A stretch of DNA of 64,000 bases, taken from contig QZCP01000833.1 of assembly GCA_003956705.1 (NCBI GenBank), positions 128,702-192,701 on the forward strand, written 5' to 3'. How positions within the stretch are numbered: position 1 is the first letter of the stretch; each line of letters opens with the position of its first letter. The notes under the pieces were generated by a model. It had not been told where the DNA came from. It did no database searches and saw only the letters and a list, made by a program, of their open reading frames with translations. Positions 10,943 to 22,961 of the stretch are shown here, one piece after another. The position numbers and the translations under genes are program-made. The stretch is from Brevipalpus yothersi (taxonomy: Eukaryota; Arthropoda; Arachnida; Trombidiformes; Tenuipalpidae).

Positions 10943-13453
10943 ATGTCCAGTAATGAAGATGTGAGCAATAAAGATAATAATAAAAGCAATAAGCCACCAC
11001 CATTAGATGTAAGTGAAATGTTTTCCAATTTTGTTGGATTATTATTGTTGTTATTACTTACAAAATGATGACGAAATGATGGCAGAGATTGTGTCGATGA
11101 ACTAGATCAACCTGTCAAATGTCAATGTAACTCTAGTGTGTACATGATGCTTCACCTGATTTCACTTTTTCTCCCTCCGCCAAGTGATATACATATCGGA
11201 TTAACACTCACATGCATACATTCCTAGGATAAGATGATACTTTCGACACTTGTCATCCTTTTACTCTGTTTTAATGGTGAAGAAAGGAGGAGAAGAAGAA
11301 GAAGAAGATAATTATTAAGTAGTTGTTAGGTGTGTGTGTGTGTGTGTGAGTGTGTACTTGGAGGGATTGATGACTAGTGTGCATGTGAGATATTGGTAAT
11401 AATCAATTTCATTTGGGTGATAAAATTTTTTCTTCTCTCTCTCTCTCTTCTCTTTTCACAGGTTTCAGATGCTTCCTCACTCTCACTTGCTGGCAATTCA
11501 GGGCCCAAAACACCTCAAACACCTGGAGCATTTCCAGCATTGGACAGGGATCGTAAGCGTCCTGATAAGGAGAAAAAAATTGGTCACCGACGGGTGAATG
11601 AGACAGGCCAAGTTACTTATAAAAAAATAGAGACATCACAAATATGTGGTTCAATACAATTAGGTATTAGTTATGCGGTCGGCAGTTTAGCTTCCAAAAA
11701 GGAACGTGATTTATTGATGCAAGATTTTGCTATCGTTGAAACGACCACTTTCAATGGTAGTGGCAGTAATATTACACCAGCTCATCATTATTCGGATTTT
11801 AAATTTAAAACATATGCTCCGGTGGCATTCCGTTATTTTCGTGAACTATTTGGTATTCAACCAGAAGATTTTCTTCTCTCTGTTTGCAATGAGCCTATGC
11901 GAGAGCTTTCCAATCCCGGTGCTTCTGGAAGTGTCTTCTACATTACAGCTGATGATGAATTTATCATCAAAACTGTTCAACACAAAGAAGCGGAATTTCT
12001 TCAAACTTTACTGCCTGGTTATTATATGGTAAGTTGTGGTAGCTATACTTTTATTGCTCAATATTGAAGCAGCTCGTCTTGATGTGAACTTTTCTTTTCT
12101 TGAGCGATCAAATTTTCATTTTTTATGTGTGTGTGTGTGTGTAAGTGAGTGAATGTATTAGTGGATGAGCTATCCTCTTGTCAAAGATCCTATTATCAGA
12201 CTTCTGAGTGATGCATATACAGGAGAGAAATGTTCCACGAACAATATACATCACAAGATGAACAATCTAACTAATTTTATTTCTTTTCTATTTTCTCTTC
12301 TCTATTTGCCACAGAATCTTAATCAAAATCCTCGAACTTTATTACCAAAGTTTTTTGGCCTCTACTGTTACATATGTAGAGGCAAAAATGTTAGAGTTTG
12401 TGTGATGAACAATCTTTTACCCTCCTTTATTCCACTTCATCAAAAGTATGATTTAAAAGGCTCAACTTACAAGCGAAGAGCAAGTAAATATGAGAGGCGG
12501 AAAGAATCTCCAACATATAAAGATCTTGACTTTCTGGAACATCATCCTGATGGTATATATTTAGAGGAAGAGACTTACAAAGCATTGATCAAAACCATCC
12601 ATAGAGATTGTACTGTATTGGAGAGCTTTAAAATAATGGACTACAGTTTGCTCGTTGGTATTCACAATTTAGATCAAGCAGCTCGTGATAAGCAAGAAAA
12701 ATTACGAGATAAATTAGCTTCCGTAGCGAGTGAAGTTGCTGCGGAGGCAAATCGTCGTGGTTTGAGTAATATAAGTGAAGAAAGTGGTGGCATAGGAGGT
12801 GCAGCTGGTGATTCTAGTGAGAATGAAGAAACGGGTAATAGTTTGACCACTGGTATGAAAAAAGAGCATCGAAGCAGAGATATCAATGACAAAGCATCCA
12901 ACTTAACTCGTAGTAAATCAATGAATCGTCAACGGCTTGCGGCTTATTCTACTGCAATGGAATCAATTCAAGCGGAAGCGGAGCCAATAGATGAAGAAGA
13001 AGATGTTCCGTACGCACCCAACAATTGTCTTTTCTTTGTATTGAAGACATTTTAGTTGATGTCTATCTTTCTCTCTTTATCTTTTATCAAGTTCATCCTA
13101 CTTATTCTCTTTTTTCATTTTCTTCTTTCTACTCTTTCTCTTTCAACTGTTATGTCTACAGGCCCGGAGGAATACCAGCACGCAATAGTAAAGGTGAAAG
13201 GCTCTTGCTCTTCATGGGTATCATTGACATTTTACAAAGTTATCGACTGAAGAAGAAGCTTGAGCACACTTTTAAATCTTTATTAACCGAAGGGGTATGT
13301 TTTGTGATCATATGAGCATAATTCTAATCCCATATAGTGATTCACCCACTTCGAATGCTATCCACTCACTTTATCATACCAGCATATGCTGGTCTTTCAA
13401 GCATGTGATGAGATCCCCTCTCTCTCATGACTTCTCAACTCAGAAAGTGTTTC

Positions 13454-13506
<53 letters not shown>

Positions 13507-13842
13507 NNNNNNNNNNNNNNNNNNNNNNNNNNNNNNNNNNNNNNNNNNNNNNNNNNNNNNNNNNNNNNNNNNNNNNNNNNNNNNNNNNNNNNNNNNNNNN
13601 NNNNNNNNNNNNNNNNNNNNNNNNNNNNNNNNNNNNNNNNNNNNNNNNNNNNNNNNNNNNNNNNNNNNNNNNNNNNNNNNNNNNNNNNNNNNNNNNNNNN
13701 NNNNNNNNNNNNNNNNNNNNNNNNNNNNNNNNNNNNNNNNNNNNNNNNNNNNNNNNNNNNNNNNNNNNNNNNNNNNNNNNNNNNNNNNNNNNNNNNNNNN
13801 NNNNNNNNNNNNNNNNNNNNNNNNNNNNNNNNNNNNNNNNNN

Positions 13843-13927
<85 letters not shown>

Positions 13928-16036
13928 TTTCTCACTGACTGATAATCGATCTTCTAGACCTATTAACTGCCTCTAACGCCACTGGTGCATATTCCAAAAT
14001 CATTCAGGAGGAAAAAATATTTCTCCTCTAGCTCCTACTCTATTGCTTTAAATTAATCATGAGAACTTTTTTTCTCCCCTTCTAGGATACAATATCTGTC
14101 CACAGGCCAGGTTTCTATGCCCGACGATTCCAAGATTTTTGCTCCGATAAAGTTTTCAAGAAAATTCCATCCCGTAAGTTTCCAGTAGGATACTCTTTAT
14201 TTTACCCTTGATCTTCCTCTCACCTACCCTTACCCTTCCACCTACACACCAACTTTCCACCCTCTTACTCTTCTTAATTGATGATATTTTCTCCTATCGA
14301 AACGTTATTGGTTATTGATCATACGTTAGCGTTTATTTCTACTTCATCACCGATTTTTGTCCATTTGTTTTTTGGCTTAGCAATTAAAGTGGTTCGTGAG
14401 TTTTCTCCATCTTATTATGTTAATTTATTTTTCTCTGATCATCATCACAATCGTTGAGCTTCTTTTTGTCAATGCATATCGTCACTGAGCTTCTCCACAG
14501 TTTTTCACATTCATTATTTCATCATCATCACATTCATTGTTGTGTTCATCATTATTATTATTATCACTTTTTTTATTGAGGAGCGATTTCATTTCATTTA
14601 TTTCTCCTTTCAACCACTTGCAACTTATAACTTCCACATTCACACCCATTCAAACCTTCAACTTTTTTCCCATCTTTCCAACCCACTAATGATTTGTATG
14701 TTCGTGATCGTATATGTCCTGTTACTGACATCGCTGATCGTCAAATGATATCATTCTACTGATGATGACATTGCAACCTGAAAACTATCCGAATGATGTC
14801 CAAAATTTTGACCACCTTCCCAAATATACATATCTAAAGTGGACCTACCTGAAATCAAAGGGCAGCATCGAAAATTTCGTACCTTGGTCTCTAGTTACAT
14901 GGGTATGAGGAAATAATTAAGATCCTAATATAATCGTAGAGAGTAGCGCCTAAAATTAACAAATAATCACTTTGGCACTCAATCACGATATGGAATTTTT
15001 TTCATAACAAAAAGACGATTAGCTTCGATTATGTTTCCCTAATATAATCAGGATAATCTGCATGTTGTTCACCTTAATTGTGTGATCTTGAAAATGCCTG
15101 CAAATTTGATCCAACAACTAATTTCACAATTCACACAAACCAGTGGATAGATTAGTGGGTATCGTCCGACGTCAATCCTCATCGAAAGATCTGTTCACTT
15201 AGGGATTCACTATCTGTTGGCCATGCACAAAGATTTGGCGAGTCGATTCTACATTTGTTCGTCTCCCTCTGTGAGAGTCTATTATTGATTTAACATTATT
15301 TTCGTGATTCTCGATTGATACAATTCGAAAAATGAATGATCGTTGATCACGAGATGCTCAAGAATCCATCTGATCAACTCTTCTAACTTTGAGCTTTTCC
15401 CTAGATTACAAGAGGCCCAAGATGACATAGAAGTTTGATTTGGATCGAACTTTTTTGACCAAAATTTCTCTGAGAGATTATTTTTCTCATATTCCACATA
15501 TCAATTGTGGAATATATTATCTTTTTTCGAGAAGCAGAATATTCTCTCCCTTAACCATGATATGCTTTGATCATAGAGCTTCATCTTCTTTTAGCTTGTG
15601 AGAGAGTTATATATTGGTTAATCTTTTCGCTAAATTTGAAAACTTCACCTTCTCAACTTGAATGCTGCTCCATATTTCATGATTGCATTTTCCTGTCTTG
15701 CCATCCTCTAGCTCTCGTCCATGCATCTTGTATTTATTGCCTGAATATTGTGCCTTCCATCTTATGCATTCCTTTGGGTGCTATTTTGACTATCATTATT
15801 ACTTTGGCAAAATTTGATTCCCATGTGTCTTGTACACCCTACACAATTTTCTGCCACATGTCTGGATGTTTTTCTGTTGTCAACTGTTTTTCGATGATCG
15901 GTGTTGTACGAGTTGTTGATTTGATCAATGTCTGGCTTGTTAATCGTGCATCACGAAATGCTCTTTGCGTTTACTGAAGTGTGTCCATTCTACTCATTCT
16001 ACTGGGAGTCTCTTTTAACGATGATTTTTTTCTATT

Positions 16037-16072
<36 letters not shown>

Positions 16073-17111
16073 CTCCCTCTTTCAATTTTAGCTCTTCGCC
16101 CTTCCCCATCAAAACGAAAAAATGCTTTCCAAAGGTACCAACGAACATCAACATCAGATCAGCAAGAAATTAAGCCTACAACTGCATCTTCCACCGAGAT
16201 TTCATCAAAAGACGTTCCTAGTACGGTTATGTTTGTCACAAGTTTGTGATTATTTATCTTCTTCTATCTTCTATACGTATTTATTTATGAAAATATACCC
16301 AGTCAATCAACCAACCGAATCAAATCAACCGAATGAGAACTTAATTTCAACTTAGTCAAATCGTCCCACCTTTTGCCTATCAGTGCAAGAGAGACATGAG
16401 TCTTTCGAATTATTTTTTTGTGATGCGTATATATATTCTATTGATATATATACTTGCATAAACATTGTGATGTACAATAATGTTAAAGTTTGGCTCAATT
16501 CAATCCTTTCTCTTCAGGCGCAACTCTTCCATCACAACCTAAGCTTCAAAAACAGCTACGAGATCAACTTCAACACCAATTGAATGCTCGACTGAATTTG
16601 TCTTCAACACATTCAGCATCATCAGCGACTTCCCCTAACTCAAATAATTCCACTCCATCAGGATCCCCGAAATCTCCAATACCTCGAGCCAGATCTTCGT
16701 CTGCAACCGCTGAAACTCAAAGTTTGCGTACTGTGGTCATGAAGAAACAAATAGGTTTGGGAACTTCAGAGAAAGAAGATTCTTTGAGGTTAGTCAGATG
16801 ATCATTCGTCTACTGCTGCTTATCATGATGGCATATCGAAGCCATCAAATAATCGCTATCAATGGTTTTTTGGCTCATTTAATGAGCTCATTATTTTTAC
16901 CAATCCATTTTCCTCTATTCACAGTGCTAATCAGATCGGTGATTCCATAAGTAGCATCAAGAGCAATTCCAGTGGTATCTCTGGTCTTGGATCTGATTTG
17001 AGGGGTAAAAGTTGGACACCGCCGTTAAGTGGAGACCGAGGAACTCCGACGAGTTACACGGAAGGTACACCTTCGCTGACTGAATCATCTGAGAGCAGTG
17101 ATGTCGGCTGA
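10943..17111 (+). CDS. PIP5K: Type I phosphatidylinositol 4-phosphate 5-kinase, 711 aa, eight exons
   Basis: Exons: 10943-11008, 11462-12028, 12315-13009, 13162-13294, 14086-14173, 16092-16220, 16518-16788, 16925-17111; the 2136 nt stay in frame with GT/AG at every junction. The enzyme makes PtdIns(4,5)P2 at the plasma membrane. Order of motifs: GSIQLGISYAVGSLASK, SNPGASGSVFY (nucleotide loop), FIIKTVQHKEAEFL, GYYM/NLNQNPRTLLPKF, KYDLKGSTYKRRAS, FKIMDYSLLVGIHNLD (catalytic), STAMESIQ, GGIPARNSKGERLLL, GIIDILQSYR, and the activation loop HRPGFYARRF...KKIP with PSPSKR, typical of type I kinases. An acidic/Ser-rich insert of about 70 residues lies in the kinase domain. The C-terminal tail is Ser-rich and ends GTPSLTESSESSDVG. 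The junction of exons 6 and 7 is the least certain. Confidence 0.92.
13458..13925. repeat. (CT)n microsatellite containing an assembly gap (N at 13507-13842) in a PIP5K intron
   Basis: About 50 bases of CT precede and about 80 bases follow 336 N positions. The repeat lies wholly in intron 4, between the exons ending 13294 and starting 14086, so the reading frame is not affected. The true length of the tract is unknown. Confidence 0.95.
16043..16068. repeat. Short (CT)n tract just before PIP5K exon 6
   Basis: A (TC)n run merges with the polypyrimidine tract of the acceptor at 16091, so length changes here could influence splicing. The effect is not shown. Confidence 0.6.
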
Positions 17112-17973
17112 ATTTTGGTTTTCAATGTGTTCAAATGCTTAATTGATGACATCTTACTCATATACTTTACCTGGATGCATGAGTTATACTTCATTCTTTC
17201 CATCTTTCATTGATTCATTTCAATTATGACGTCAGTGTTCACTATGAATTTTTGTTGTTGTTGATGGTCTGAGCGGAAACTTGCTTGCATTATCAAAAAT
17301 GATAGTCCATCGGACTATTGCCAGCTATTTTTGTTCATGTCTCTGCTCATTAGAATACTCGTTTCCGCATCTCGATTAATTAAAATGGATTGTGCCAAGA
17401 GGTGGGAAGCCTAATATCAGTCTGATCCTTATTGTCAATCTGAATTCTGGTTCGCTTCACTTCTCCTTCAAAGCAAGACTCAAGAAATCGTGAAAATTGT
17501 GTTCAAGGTTGAATCTAGCGTCTCATTCGATAAAGTTCTCATTCGTTTTCAAACAGAGGAAAGTTGCAATAATCTCATTGGCATGAGTTATCGACATCAG
17601 AAAAGTTGGATTGAAGTTGAATGTACAATGTTATACTGATCTGACTTCGGTGATTTTGTTCACATCACATGTCTCACAGGTATAATGACCATAGAAATTG
17701 TTCTCCTTATCTATCAATCATTCAACAATATGAGGATTGAAGGTGTATTTTCTAGAACAGATCATTCATCTGACCAATTTTCTCTCATTTTTCTAAATCA
17801 TCATCATATTTTGAGAAGGTAAAATATGATTTCAATATTGGATATTGTACTCTTATCGGGATTCTAGCTTGTTAGGAATGAATGTTGATTGTTGTTGGAT
17901 TACATAGGATGATCAACATGAAGTGTGTTTACTTGCTTGGAAGTGAATTTTTCCTCTGTTTTCAAGTGAACAT
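17112..17973. other. Spacer between PIP5K and receptor copy 2
   Basis: About 860 bases of 3' untranslated and intergenic sequence. No ORF, repeat or RNA gene is recognised. Confidence 0.4.
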
Positions 17974-19689
17974 ATGATTATATTTAAATCATCCATAAGT
18001 TATGATTTTCTCAAAGTTCTCATGATTTTGATCAGCATTCGACCGTTTCATTTCCACAATCTAAATAGTATCGTAAATTTCAATGATGCCATCGCACGAA
18101 TCGATCGAATAGAGGAAAAAAATGGTAAAGCAACTGTTTACTATGGAGAAGTGGGCAGCTTGCCAGCTCCTGTTGGCAAACAGGAAGCTTTAACCAGTAA
18201 AGCAATCATTCTCAGGCCACCAAACGGATGGGCAGTAATATATGGTTCGAAAAAGTATGTCATTGTCAGGCCAGGATATAAATCCGAACCCCAATTCACA
18301 GAATACTTTTTTGGGCCAATGAGCAATCGTGGCTTCTGGTTATTCACGGAAGTTGATGGTTCAAAGGATCAAACGTTTGTACTTTTGAATAACTTGATGA
18401 TCAAAAAGCAGGAAAGAATCAATATCAATCAAGATATTGCCAAAGGGTACGCATGGAAATCTGTGCAAATGTTCGAATGGAATAATGAGCTGTTTGTTTG
18501 CTTCTCAACCTCTGGCAAAACTTTGGTTGTGATCCGATTGAAAACTCTGCCCGACCAAATAGATGCTCATGGAACATACATTTCAAGTTTCTACGTTGAA
18601 TCGACCACAAATCCGGAAGCATTTTTTTTGCCCACCTATCCATATCCTATTTTCTACTATTCTCGAAGTGAAAAAGATAAAGTTAGAGTTTTTCATTCCA
18701 TAGAACTTAAAGATATCATAAAAGAATCGGACAAAGGTTTCGATGAGTGTAAAAAGAAAGGCCGTTATCCATCGAATTTCTTGAGACTTCGTCCTTACAT
18801 AAAGAATCTCACGCGAGTAGCTGCAAATACTCCGAACAATTGTGAATCTTTCGATATTCCTTTATTTTTTTGGAATCAATCTACACCATGTTTCGAACTT
18901 GGCCCTGATGTGTTCCCTACCAGTCTAGACATGTACACTGTTGCACTCGGTTTCAATGCCAAAGTTTTGTCCTACATTGAGAGAGATGAAGATGTTCGAT
19001 GTGATCTCAGCAAGTGTGGAGAAAGTATGGCCAATTGTGTTGGACAGAAAATTAATTCCAAAGAACTGATCGTCTCAACTTACTGGGGTCTAGATGATTT
19101 CGCATTGATTCGATGGACTGTAAGTGGCTCTAGGTTAAAATTTAGGCTCCTCAATTGCGATTATTTCAACACATGTCCTCTATGTACACTATACGGAGGT
19201 TTGAGTTGCGTATGGAGCTCATCTAAATGCCAGGTAAAGGATAAATCCTTGGAAATATCTCAAGAACCATGCTTTGCAGAGGTGGCAGTCATAAAAGAGC
19301 AGCTTCCACCTAATAAAATGATACTCACTGTTAGGTTACCCTATAAGCTGAACCCAAAAGTGGGAGAGAATGTGTCCATCAAGCTCGATGGCCAAGAATT
19401 CACAAATGTTAAGTTTGTCAGTGATGTCTATAAGGTGGAAACAGCCGACCTGAGTTTTGGAGTGGGAATGATAGTAATCAAACGTGGATCATATTTCATG
19501 AACTCGACTATCCGCTTTCAGAAGCAAGAATCATCCATAATCTTGGAAATTATTCTATATCTCATTTTGATTGTCGTTATTCTAACTGTCGGATTGGGAC
19601 TGATCGCTTTCTTGATCCTTCGAGATAAGAAAAATGCCATTAACATTGATCCAGATCCCTCGCCAGGTCCAATGCCAGCTAATACATAG
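17974..19689 (+). CDS. PSI-type single-pass membrane receptor, copy 2 (571 aa, intronless)
   Basis: A single open frame encodes a hydrophobic N terminus (a second Met at codon 17, MILISI, may start the signal peptide). The ectodomain begins with the family hallmark NSIVNFNDAIARIDRI. Conserved landmarks are FGPMSNRGFWLF, MFEWNNELFVCF, SYIERDEDVRC, and a PSI-like cysteine module at about residues 395-435 (NTCPLCTLYGGLSCVW, C-x5-C-x2-C-x7-C). A membrane-proximal segment (LPYKLNPKVGENVSI, IVIKRGSYFM) is followed by one span near 522-547 and a short Asp/Pro-rich tail. PSI modules occur in plexins, semaphorins and integrins; the rest is not recognised. It is separated from the main receptor array (42-59 kb) by the fibulin-like array. 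Confidence 0.8.
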   Translation: MIIFKSSISYDFLKVLMILISIRPFHFHNLNSIVNFNDAIARIDRIEEKNGKATVYYGEVGSLPAPVGKQEALTSKAIILRPPNGWAVIYGSKKYVIVRPGYKSEPQFTEYFFGPMSNRGFWLFTEVDGSKDQTFVLLNNLMIKKQERININQDIAKGYAWKSVQMFEWNNELFVCFSTSGKTLVVIRLKTLPDQIDAHGTYISSFYVESTTNPEAFFLPTYPYPIFYYSRSEKDKVRVFHSIELKDIIKESDKGFDECKKKGRYPSNFLRLRPYIKNLTRVAANTPNNCESFDIPLFFWNQSTPCFELGPDVFPTSLDMYTVALGFNAKVLSYIERDEDVRCDLSKCGESMANCVGQKINSKELIVSTYWGLDDFALIRWTVSGSRLKFRLLNCDYFNTCPLCTLYGGLSCVWSSSKCQVKDKSLEISQEPCFAEVAVIKEQLPPNKMILTVRLPYKLNPKVGENVSIKLDGQEFTNVKFVSDVYKVETADLSFGVGMIVIKRGSYFMNSTIRFQKQESSIILEIILYLILIVVILTVGLGLIAFLILRDKKNAINIDPDPSPGPMPANT

Positions 19690-20581
19690 GATCCGATTGA
19701 GTGATCAATTTTTTAATACAATGTTCAATCTATCGCTAGAGAGCCCCAATCATCTGAAATCTATCTTCAGTATTGCATGAGATTGAGAAACATTTAAGGG
19801 TCACTAAACGAAACTAAGAGAATACTCCTCTGATGCTTCGAAACCTCTCCGAATTGTATCGAATTTGTAGTAATTCTGAAAAGAATTCTACTTATATTTC
19901 AATGAAATTTTTTATCACTTTTCTTCATTTGCTTTCTCTTTGAAGTCATTTTTTGTTCATTTGAAGTCTTCGATTTGGGTAGAGGATACCCTAATTGGTG
20001 ACAATTATATTACTTGATTATCAGTTTTAATTTAAATGACCAGGTGAGTTAATTGAACAGTTGTAGCGGTTGTTGAGTATCAGATTCTAATTATGGTATT
20101 GATCAGTTTTCATGAAAGACTTGTTCCAATAGACTTCCTGACTTTGAGAAGACTCATGAAGGCTTAGGGGATATTGTACCAATCGCAGAGAGAATGGAAA
20201 GATTTGCAATGGGGAGTAAGGTTTCTGGGCTGCTGACAATTGAATTGCAAGGATTTCGAATGTTGTTTTGCTGGAGCCACACTGTATCAAGCTCTTTTCA
20301 GAGCCTTCATTGTTAGAACACACTTAGCCAATTGGATTTCGAAAGAATCTCATGGAGAAATCGGTACTTTTGAACTCTTGAATGCAGATATGATTAGCAT
20401 CGATCAAATAGAGGGGAGCGATCGATCAACATAGTTTGTCCTCGATTTTTATGATTTCTTTCAGATCCTATGATAAGCCAGAACTTGATGAAATATATTC
20501 TCAAAAATTTTTTTCAATATCACACAGACGTTTTAACTCCCATCAGAGTGAATATTAAACAACCTTGTGGAAATTTGAAAA
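19690..20581 (+). other. Spacer with a degraded 5' part of the ionotropic-receptor-like gene
   Basis: Between about 20470 and 20581 a frame offset from the gene that follows reads FFQYHTDVLTPIRVNIKQPC, which continues in sense into the region of the ATG at 20582 only after a frame change. A further open stretch lies at 20240-20434. These may be remnants of an N-terminal extracellular domain. They recur, more decayed, around 40.3-40.6 kb, but the order relative to the rest is changed there. Confidence 0.35.
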
Positions 20582-21781
20582 ATGTCCTTACGAGTTGGTA
20601 TAGAAGGGTCAGTGGCCAGAATTTATAAGCCTGGTAACAGACTTTACCCATTTTTTCTAGCCATAATTAGGAAGGGTGTTTTCCCAACCAATTCTACTTT
20701 TGTAGATGTTTCTGGTCTGAAAAATGTGTCGGCCTCATCTATGGAATATGTATTGGATAAATATATTGATTTCATTGCAACCTCAGGCTTCATACCGTCG
20801 TCTGAGTCAAATGTCACCATCGGACCTACAGTTTCGGAAATGAGATGCCACTTGATCAGTAATAAAATGACAAAAACTCATCATAGGGGTCAAAAATTTC
20901 AAAGTTCTTTTGATGATGTTCAATCTGATACAATAATCATAGTTGCTGTGATGACCATCCTCTTGTTCACTGCTCTGGCATTATTCTTAAAGCAGCCTCT
21001 CTTGGGAAGTATTTGGAAATGTGTGACTACGGCAGTGAATGGATTCTCCGGATTGATACAGGGAACAAGTTTCAAATTTCTCCTGCTGACTTGTCTGATT
21101 TGGGTATTTATGATCAAAATCCTATGCTCTGGATTTGTACAGACAGGACTGATTGCATCTGAGGAGGGAAGCAATATTGAAACTTTGGAAGATATTGTTT
21201 CAAGAAACTTCACTCTTGTTATGGGGCCATCAGATCATTGTTCCATGAGATTTTCACTCATACTTGAGCGTTTACTGGTAGATGGACACCTAGTCAAGGA
21301 TATCAGAATCAAAGTGACGCCCTATCAAAGATTCTATCCCCTAGATCAAGTGGAATATGGAGTTCCAGCAGGAGTGCTCGACAATCGAATATCCGAATGT
21401 CTGTTTAATAATAACAAATATAATAGAAGTGTTCACTTTTCGAAGAAGCCTCTCGATTACAGGTTTGATTACATTCACCATCTTCGAAAACTCAAGAGTT
21501 CACAGCGGAAAAATTTGATTATCTGGAGTTATTCTCGTTTGGAGAATGGTTTGAATAAAGCTGGCTCTTCAGTGAATCGTCAGCTAGCAGAACTTACCAT
21601 CAAATTATTCCTACCTGGAAAATCTTTGAAACAGAGTTGTCTTGAGGATAATCCAGATTCTCCTCCTCTATTCTTGAAAATTCAGATGAGCTATCTCCAC
21701 GATTGTTTCTTGCTACTTTTCATTCTTTTTTTCGCCTCGTTCTTGATTTTTATTATTGAAATATTCGTAGCCAAGCCCTGA
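20582..21781 (+). CDS. Ionotropic receptor / glutamate-receptor-like protein (399 aa, probably missing its N terminus)
   Basis: The frame encodes an extracellular segment, a first span (IIIVAVMTILLFTALALFL, about 119-137), a pore-like linker, a second span (FLLLTCLIWVFMIKILCSGF, about 159-178), an S2-like segment beginning NIETLEDIVSRNFTLVMGPS, and a last span (CFLLLFILFFASFLIFIIEI, about 373-393). This M1-P-M2-S2-M3 layout, with the I-x-x-LEDI motif after M2, is that of arthropod ionotropic receptors (IRs), ligand-gated channels used in chemosensation. The length is short: a full IR needs a longer S1 and N-terminal domain. The start at 20582 follows a frame break, so the gene is either 5'-truncated or partly pseudogenised. 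A deleted copy lies at 39.66-40.56 kb. Confidence 0.6.
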   Translation: MSLRVGIEGSVARIYKPGNRLYPFFLAIIRKGVFPTNSTFVDVSGLKNVSASSMEYVLDKYIDFIATSGFIPSSESNVTIGPTVSEMRCHLISNKMTKTHHRGQKFQSSFDDVQSDTIIIVAVMTILLFTALALFLKQPLLGSIWKCVTTAVNGFSGLIQGTSFKFLLLTCLIWVFMIKILCSGFVQTGLIASEEGSNIETLEDIVSRNFTLVMGPSDHCSMRFSLILERLLVDGHLVKDIRIKVTPYQRFYPLDQVEYGVPAGVLDNRISECLFNNNKYNRSVHFSKKPLDYRFDYIHHLRKLKSSQRKNLIIWSYSRLENGLNKAGSSVNRQLAELTIKLFLPGKSLKQSCLEDNPDSPPLFLKIQMSYLHDCFLLLFILFFASFLIFIIEIFVAKP

Positions 21782-22420
21782 ACTAGACGATCACTTTTCA
21801 CAAAATCTTTGTGAAACTCAAAATTCTTCATACTTCTATGTGACCGTCTACGGGCAATTATTCCAAAAGCTAAATTTTATCAATTGGTCTAGCAAAAAGC
21901 TACTTAAGTCTAGAAGAAACCGTGAATAAAGGTTATTGTGTTGCACATCTTGAAAAATCTAAGTTTTTAATAATTTTTGAGGTTTTGAATGGACTTGAAA
22001 GATCAATCATTGGATAGGTAGTATTCTCATGTGACCTATACATTTACTGTTTTGATAGAAGCTATGTTTATGCATTCTTCCTTCAAATAAACTTTGGCCC
22101 GATCACAAAGTGGTGAGAATTGATCCCAAGATGCTGAGCACTGTGAATATTTTCATTAGCTGATATCTTTGAGATACAGCTTTCAGCCTCCAAATGCTAT
22201 GACCTAATATTGCGTTGAAGAACACATGGAGTTTATTATTGAAGTTTTTGGTGCTTCAATATTCTTCAAGACTATTTAAATTGCATCGAGCCTGCAAAAT
22301 CGTGGTAGCTAGTTACCACGATTTACCACCTTCATCGAGCTGCGCTACTGTATCAACAATGTATTCAACATTGTATGCTGATCGGAAGATAAGGATTGAA
22401 GGCAAACTAATCAGAAAGGA
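21782..22420. other. 3' flank of the IR-like gene, duplicated at 39.75-40.14 kb
   Basis: No gene seen. The blocks TAGTATTCTCATGTGACC (about 22019-22036), GAAGCTATGTTTATGCATTC and CTACTGTATCAACAATGT match 39766-40097 in the same order, showing that this flank was duplicated together with the gene. The match runs out near 22425, where fibulin-like intron sequence begins. Confidence 0.5.
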
Positions 22421-22514
22421 GATGACAGAGCAATTTAGGTTAGGTAAAGAATTGAACAATCCAATTCTCACTCTCAGTTTAGGCAGACTGAGAGGCTGAA
22501 AAAAAGAGGAACAT
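22421..22514 (-). pseudogene. Orphan exon 1 and intron start of a minus-strand fibulin-like gene
   Basis: The minus strand has ATG at 22514 and MFLFFSASQSA followed by a stop, the shortened remains of a fibulin-like signal-peptide exon, then part of intron 1 (TTAGGTTAGG on the plus strand). No EGF exon follows: at about 22425 the sequence changes to IR-gene flank. Its promoter is intact and faces copy C. Confidence 0.65.
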
Positions 22515-22661
22515 TCTAATTGGGATGTAAGTGACACAGTGACTATAAACGAAGATGAATGTCTAAAAAAGTTTTGCCGTTGAGAACCGCTAGCTTGTGA
22601 AGCCTTTTTATTCCTAGTAGATTGAGCTCATGGTGAACACTCAGAGCTCACCAACTTTCTG

Positions 22662-22668
22662 TGAGTCA
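22662..22668 (-). promoter_or_regulatory. AP-1-like TGACTCA, left arm of the inverted promoter
   Basis: TGAGTCA on the plus strand, inside the minus-strand promoter of the orphan exon. Confidence 0.35.
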
Positions 22669-22801
22669 CCTGTTTTGGAAAACAAGGTTTTTGTGACTTA
22701 AACCTTCCAATAGATAGGAAATCAAGTCAAAAATGGTCTGATTCACAGAAATCTCTTAATAAGAAGGTCTAGGTCATAAAAAGCTTGTTTCCAAGAACAG
22801 G

Positions 22802-22808
22802 TGACTCA
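22802..22808 (+). promoter_or_regulatory. AP-1-like TGACTCA upstream of copy C
   Basis: An exact heptamer 154 bases upstream of the copy C ATG and about 50 bases upstream of the TATA-like AATAAAAAGGC at 22857-22867, in the conserved promoter block. Confidence 0.4.
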
Positions 22809-22961
22809 CAGAAAGTTGGTGAGCTCTGAGTGTTCACCATGAGCTCAATCTACTAGGAATAAAAAGGCTTCACAAGCTAGCGTTTCTCAACGGCTAAACT
22901 TCTCCAGCCATTCATGTTCACCATCGTCCATAGTCATAGTGTCGTTTACATCCCGATCAGA

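Larger units (their letters stand above)
22555..22935. repeat. Head-to-head inverted repeat of two fibulin-like promoters
   Basis: The left arm (about 22565-22735) and the right arm (about 22745-22930) are reverse complements with only a short centre near 22740. Both arms hold GCTAGC, the TATA-like block, the GAGCTCATGGTGAACACTC block, TGACTCA and the CAAGGTTTTTGTGAC/GTCATAAAAAGCTTG block. The left arm is the promoter of the orphan exon at 22514 and the right arm that of copy C. Confidence 0.8.

Noticed and set aside
13297..13942. Long ORFs with runs of SL/ER residues over the CT tract and N gap
   Set aside because: They are translations of a microsatellite and of N positions inside a PIP5K intron.
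15282..15977. ORFs inside the long PIP5K intron (14174-16091)
   Set aside because: Composition is not gene-like, no family match and no splice partners; the intron is bounded by exons that join in phase.
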